Shown here in pieces: positions 5,852 to 8,593 of a stretch of DNA of 8,593 bases. Origin of the DNA: DSCS01 sp035391585 (GTDB lineage: Bacteria > Macinerneyibacteriota > Macinerneyibacteria > Macinerneyibacteriales > DSCS01); NCBI GenBank assembly GCA_964574875.1, contig CAZNOX010000027.1:1-8593 (forward strand), given 5' to 3'. Under the pieces are notes generated by a model, which saw only the letters and a list, made by a program, of their open reading frames with translations, was not told where the DNA came from and made no database searches. How positions within the stretch are numbered: the first letter of the stretch is position 1; each line of letters starts with the position of its first letter. The position numbers and the translations under genes were made by a program.

Positions 5852-8558
5852 ATCGTCCGCAGATATTCCGGTAGGGACAATACTCACAGGCCTTCTCCTC
5901 TTCAGTCTGGGAAAAGGGTTTTCCCTCATCCAGAATATCATCAAAGATCACATGGGCCATCCTTCGCGCCTCCTTTGACAGATCTTCACCGAGTTTCTTT
6001 CCGGGAAGCCAAAAGTAGGGATTGGAAAGAGCGGTAAAACTGATCAGGCCCGGCCGGACCTCATTTTGAGAGGGGTAGAGGATGGAATAGGTCAACAGCT
6101 GGACCATCTCTTTGCGGTTGTGATAAAAGGCCAGCTCTCCCGGATCTCTCCCCTTGGGCGGGTTCAGGGGATTGATCTGCCCGGTCTTGTAATCGAGAAT
6201 AGTGACTGTGTTGTCTTTTTCATCCACCCGGTCGATAAAGCCTCCCAGGCGCAGGGTTCGTTCCTGATGGCTGAAAGAGACCTCCCGCCACTCCTCAAGA
6301 GCAAGGACCTTGAAAGGGAGACGCTCTTTTTCATGATCCAGGAGTTTATCCATGAGATGAGCCATGATGCGCCTGTTGATGTAGTTTTTGCCTTTGTCCT
6401 TCTCCACTCCGGGCAGCTGGGCGGAATAGGCGTCATCGATGACAGGCGCCAGGCGTTTCTTCATGCTGTCCAGATCGCCTTCTGTCATGGTCTTCCCCGT
6501 GAAGGGCTTGAAGAGCTCGTGCATGCTGTTATGGATGATGGTCCCGAAGAGAGAGGCATCAGGATCATCAATGAGAGAGGCCGGCTCCTTGAGCTTTTCG
6601 ATGTATTTAAAATAGAACTTCAGGGAGCAGCCCAGATATTCATTGAACGCCGAAGCTGAATAAGTCAACCCCAGAAGCTGTGTCATCATCTCCGGTGTCT
6701 TGGAAACGGTGACCTCGGGAAAGAGGGTTTGAGAGGCGCCCATGGAGACGAGGCTTTCGGAGATGGTGCTCTCTTTGTTTGTATCGGACCATTCGTGAAG
6801 GAGCTGCTCGATAAAACGGCTCCGCTCTCCCTTTCCCATCTGGTCCATCTCTGTATTGTAATAGAGAACAGCAGTCTCAGCACGCATGAGAAGTCGGTAA
6901 AAGTAGTAGGCGAAGATGGCGTCCCGGCTTTCATAGGTGGTCAGGCCGGCGTTTTTTCTGAACTCGTAGGGGATCAGCCCCTGTTCTGATTTCCCTGTGG
7001 GAAACTGTTTCTCATTGACGCCCAGAATAAAGACATGTTCAAAGGAGAGCCCCCGGGTCTCCAGCATCCCCATGACCTGCAAGCCCTTGAGAGGTTCTCC
7101 GCTGAAGGGAACGGAAACCAGGGAAGCGATCTCCTGAAGGACACGGCTGATCTCGAGAAGCCCCATCCGGGGAGCCAGCTCTTTGAGCAGAGACTGAAAA
7201 TCGCCCATGGACTCAAGCAGCGAAAAGAGGAACTCCTGCTCCAAAGCCAGCGGGTCCAAACGCCGGGCCGTCTCCATGATAAGGGACTTGAACCCCTCAA
7301 ACAGGTCATAGGCCCCTTGGGGCTCATGGAAGAAAAGGTCTTCTCCCAGCCCCTCTGTGATCTCATCAAAGGTGATAAAAGGCCTTCCCTTGTCCCGTAA
7401 TGTCTTCAAAAAAAGCTCCGGGGAAAAATCTCCGTAAAAATGCCGGCTCAGGGGATGAAAAAGAAAGGCATGAAGGTCTTTCACGTAATACCCCTCTCTT
7501 TCCCGGCGGGAAGGGCCCGTGAGCAGACGCAGGTATGATTCTGTAAAGGAGAAGACGGAACTTTCCTTCATGGAGAGTCCCATGGTGACGTTAAAGGAGT
7601 CCACCTCCCGGGGAAGGGAGCGTAAGAGAGGGAGGAGCATGCCTTCATCCCCCAGGATGACCGCTGTCTTCTCCAGCACATCCTCTCCCTGCTCACGGAT
7701 GAGAGCGCTCAGATCCCGGCCCAGCGCCTTGGCCTGCTGCACGATCCCCGGATAGCCGTATATACTGACCTTTTTCTTATGGACACTCAGGTAATCAAAA
7801 ACCTGAGGGGGCGGAAGAGGGGCATAGAGCTCTTTGATCCCCCGCTGGTAGAAGAATCCCGCTTCATGAAGGGGATCTTCGGTAAAATAGGCGTCCATAT
7901 CCCAGAAAAAGAGGGCATTTTTCTCTTTAAAATAGCGGAAGAGTTCCCATTCTCCCCGGCTCAGGGCGTTAAAGGCGCAAAAGATGACTCTTTTTCCCTG
8001 GAACCGCGAGAGATACTGCTCTTTGTCTTCACACAGTTTACGCAAAGCCAGGCCGTAATAGGCTTCTCCCCGCTGAAGAAGGGCTTCACTGAAGAGACGG
8101 TAGGCCTTTTCCATCTCATTGACTTTCATCCGGTACTTCTGCTGAAAAGGCGTCTCCTCCTGAAAATCAGCCCCCATCCAGTTGCGCAGTTTTTCAAAGA
8201 GAGACGGATCCTGGAGATTCTGGTCGATATCGTTAAAATCGTTGAGCATCATCCCGCCCCAGGGATGAAACTGATCGAATCCGGGAGTCTCCCCTCCCTG
8301 GCGGAGAAAAAGAGCATACATCCGCAGGAGAAGCGAGAGCCGTCCGGGCTGCTTCAGCCCTGTCACATCAAAGACAAAATCGGTCAGGGAAAAGACAGGA
8401 GGGAAAAGAAGGGGCTTGGGGACAGAAGGCAGGCGGCGGGCTGTTTCTCTGAAATAGAGCCCGCCCCGCCGTGAGGGGAAAATAAAGAGGGAGTCCTCCC
8501 AGCCCCCGCCGGCCCACGTCGTTTCGATGATTCCTTCAAGCAGATCTTTTGTCTTCAA
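5850..8558 (-). CDS. AddB/RexB-like PD-(D/E)XK exonuclease subunit with iron-sulfur cysteines
   Basis: A 902-residue cytoplasmic protein resembling the AddB-type partner of a RecB/AddA-like helicase-nuclease that processes double-strand breaks for recombination. The N-terminus (SLFIFPSRRGGLYFRE, 23-38) has the helicase-like fold start but no Walker A motif, as expected for an inactive helicase module. VMGMLETRGLSFEHVFILGVNEKQFP (495-520) resembles the UvrD motif V region. The C-terminal nuclease shows GTIIH (672-676), GGFIDRVD (772-779, D776), ILDYKTG (787-793, D789 and K791) and the Q motif QLLTYSILY (820-828). C644 in the LGCSLKFYFKY segment plus C891-x2-C894-x5-C900 form the AddB/Cas4-type iron-sulfur set. 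I choose the TTG at 8558: it overlaps an upstream TGA (TTGA) and a GAGAGGG lies just before; the next Met in frame is far inside the conserved region. This type is common in Bacteroidetes and spirochaetes. Confidence 0.87.
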   Translation of the reverse strand: MKTKDLLEGIIETTWAGGGWEDSLFIFPSRRGGLYFRETARRLPSVPKPLLFPPVFSLTDFVFDVTGLKQPGRLSLLLRMYALFLRQGGETPGFDQFHPWGGMMLNDFNDIDQNLQDPSLFEKLRNWMGADFQEETPFQQKYRMKVNEMEKAYRLFSEALLQRGEAYYGLALRKLCEDKEQYLSRFQGKRVIFCAFNALSRGEWELFRYFKEKNALFFWDMDAYFTEDPLHEAGFFYQRGIKELYAPLPPPQVFDYLSVHKKKVSIYGYPGIVQQAKALGRDLSALIREQGEDVLEKTAVILGDEGMLLPLLRSLPREVDSFNVTMGLSMKESSVFSFTESYLRLLTGPSRREREGYYVKDLHAFLFHPLSRHFYGDFSPELFLKTLRDKGRPFITFDEITEGLGEDLFFHEPQGAYDLFEGFKSLIMETARRLDPLALEQEFLFSLLESMGDFQSLLKELAPRMGLLEISRVLQEIASLVSVPFSGEPLKGLQVMGMLETRGLSFEHVFILGVNEKQFPTGKSEQGLIPYEFRKNAGLTTYESRDAIFAYYFYRLLMRAETAVLYYNTEMDQMGKGERSRFIEQLLHEWSDTNKESTISESLVSMGASQTLFPEVTVSKTPEMMTQLLGLTYSASAFNEYLGCSLKFYFKYIEKLKEPASLIDDPDASLFGTIIHNSMHELFKPFTGKTMTEGDLDSMKKRLAPVIDDAYSAQLPGVEKDKGKNYINRRIMAHLMDKLLDHEKERLPFKVLALEEWREVSFSHQERTLRLGGFIDRVDEKDNTVTILDYKTGQINPLNPPKGRDPGELAFYHNRKEMVQLLTYSILYPSQNEVRPGLISFTALSNPYFWLPGKKLGEDLSKEARRMAHVIFDDILDEGKPFSQTEEEKACEYCPYRNICGR

Positions 8559-8593
8559 ACGACCCTCTCAATGGTTCCCTTGCTTAAGTAGAG
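8555..8593 (-). CDS. C-terminal end of an upstream gene, possibly the AddA/UvrD-like partner
   Basis: Twelve codons (LYLSKGTIERVV, then TGA) entering from the right edge and overlapping the nuclease start by 4 bases. The tail resembles the closing beta strands of RecB/AddA-type nuclease domains, and such a helicase-nuclease is the usual neighbour of this AddB-like gene, but 12 residues cannot prove it. A second frame (LLKQGNH, stop at 8568-8570) would also end before the TTG, so the true frame is not certain. Confidence 0.4.
   Translation of the reverse strand, partial: LYLSKGTIERVV

Noticed and set aside
7779..8474. Plus-strand open frame (231 codons) opposite the nuclease N-terminus
   Set aside because: Antisense to a conserved coding region with no ribosome site and no recognisable domain.
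5850..8558. Cas4 or another CRISPR-linked nuclease
   Set aside because: The C-terminal cysteine set resembles Cas4, but the 902-residue length and the helicase-like N-terminal part fit AddB; no repeats or cas genes are present.

Overview
All the genes in this 8.6-kb window lie on the minus strand. I recognise seven, two of them cut by the window edges, plus a few control elements in the spacers. Strong GGAGG-type ribosome binding sites, near-consensus sigma-70 promoters and moderate GC argue against Bacteroidetes. The AddB-like nuclease, the anaerobe-type dicluster ferredoxin protein and the export-type genes would fit a free-living anaerobic spirochaete or a similar diderm anaerobe. That placement is an inference from gene content, not proven by any marker.

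In transcription order (right to left): (1) the last 12 codons of an upstream gene, overlapping by TTGA the start of (2) a 902-residue AddB/RexB-like PD-(D/E)XK nuclease with an iron-sulfur cysteine set, a DNA end-processing subunit. After a 124-bp spacer with a strong inverted repeat comes (3) a 341-residue secreted lipoprotein that looks like a 6-bladed beta-propeller. After a 92-bp spacer with a perfect TTGACA-17-TATAAT promoter and two nested palindromes come (4) a two-cluster ferredoxin-like protein and (5) a 104-residue NIF3/YqfO C-terminal-like protein, tightly coupled to it. A second near-consensus promoter starts the last operon: (6) a xylose-isomerase/AP-endonuclease-2-like TIM barrel, overlapping by ATGA with (7) the tail-specific protease Prc. 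Twenty-four bases after prc begins (8) a membrane-anchored PAS-domain protein cut by the left edge.

The protein families are known ones, and I see no mobile element, CRISPR array, RNA gene or obvious new defence system. The most interesting material is regulatory. A perfect 16-bp palindrome with a GTGA-N6-TCAC core (CRP/FNR type) sits on the -10 box of the ferredoxin promoter. An AGGTTA/TAACCT inverted repeat follows it at the transcription start, and the same half-sites recur in front of the lipoprotein gene. A hairpin plus T7 run that would terminate plus-strand transcription lies at the end of the nuclease gene. The coupling of a TIM-barrel isomerase-like gene to prc, followed by a sensor gene, is also worth a second look.
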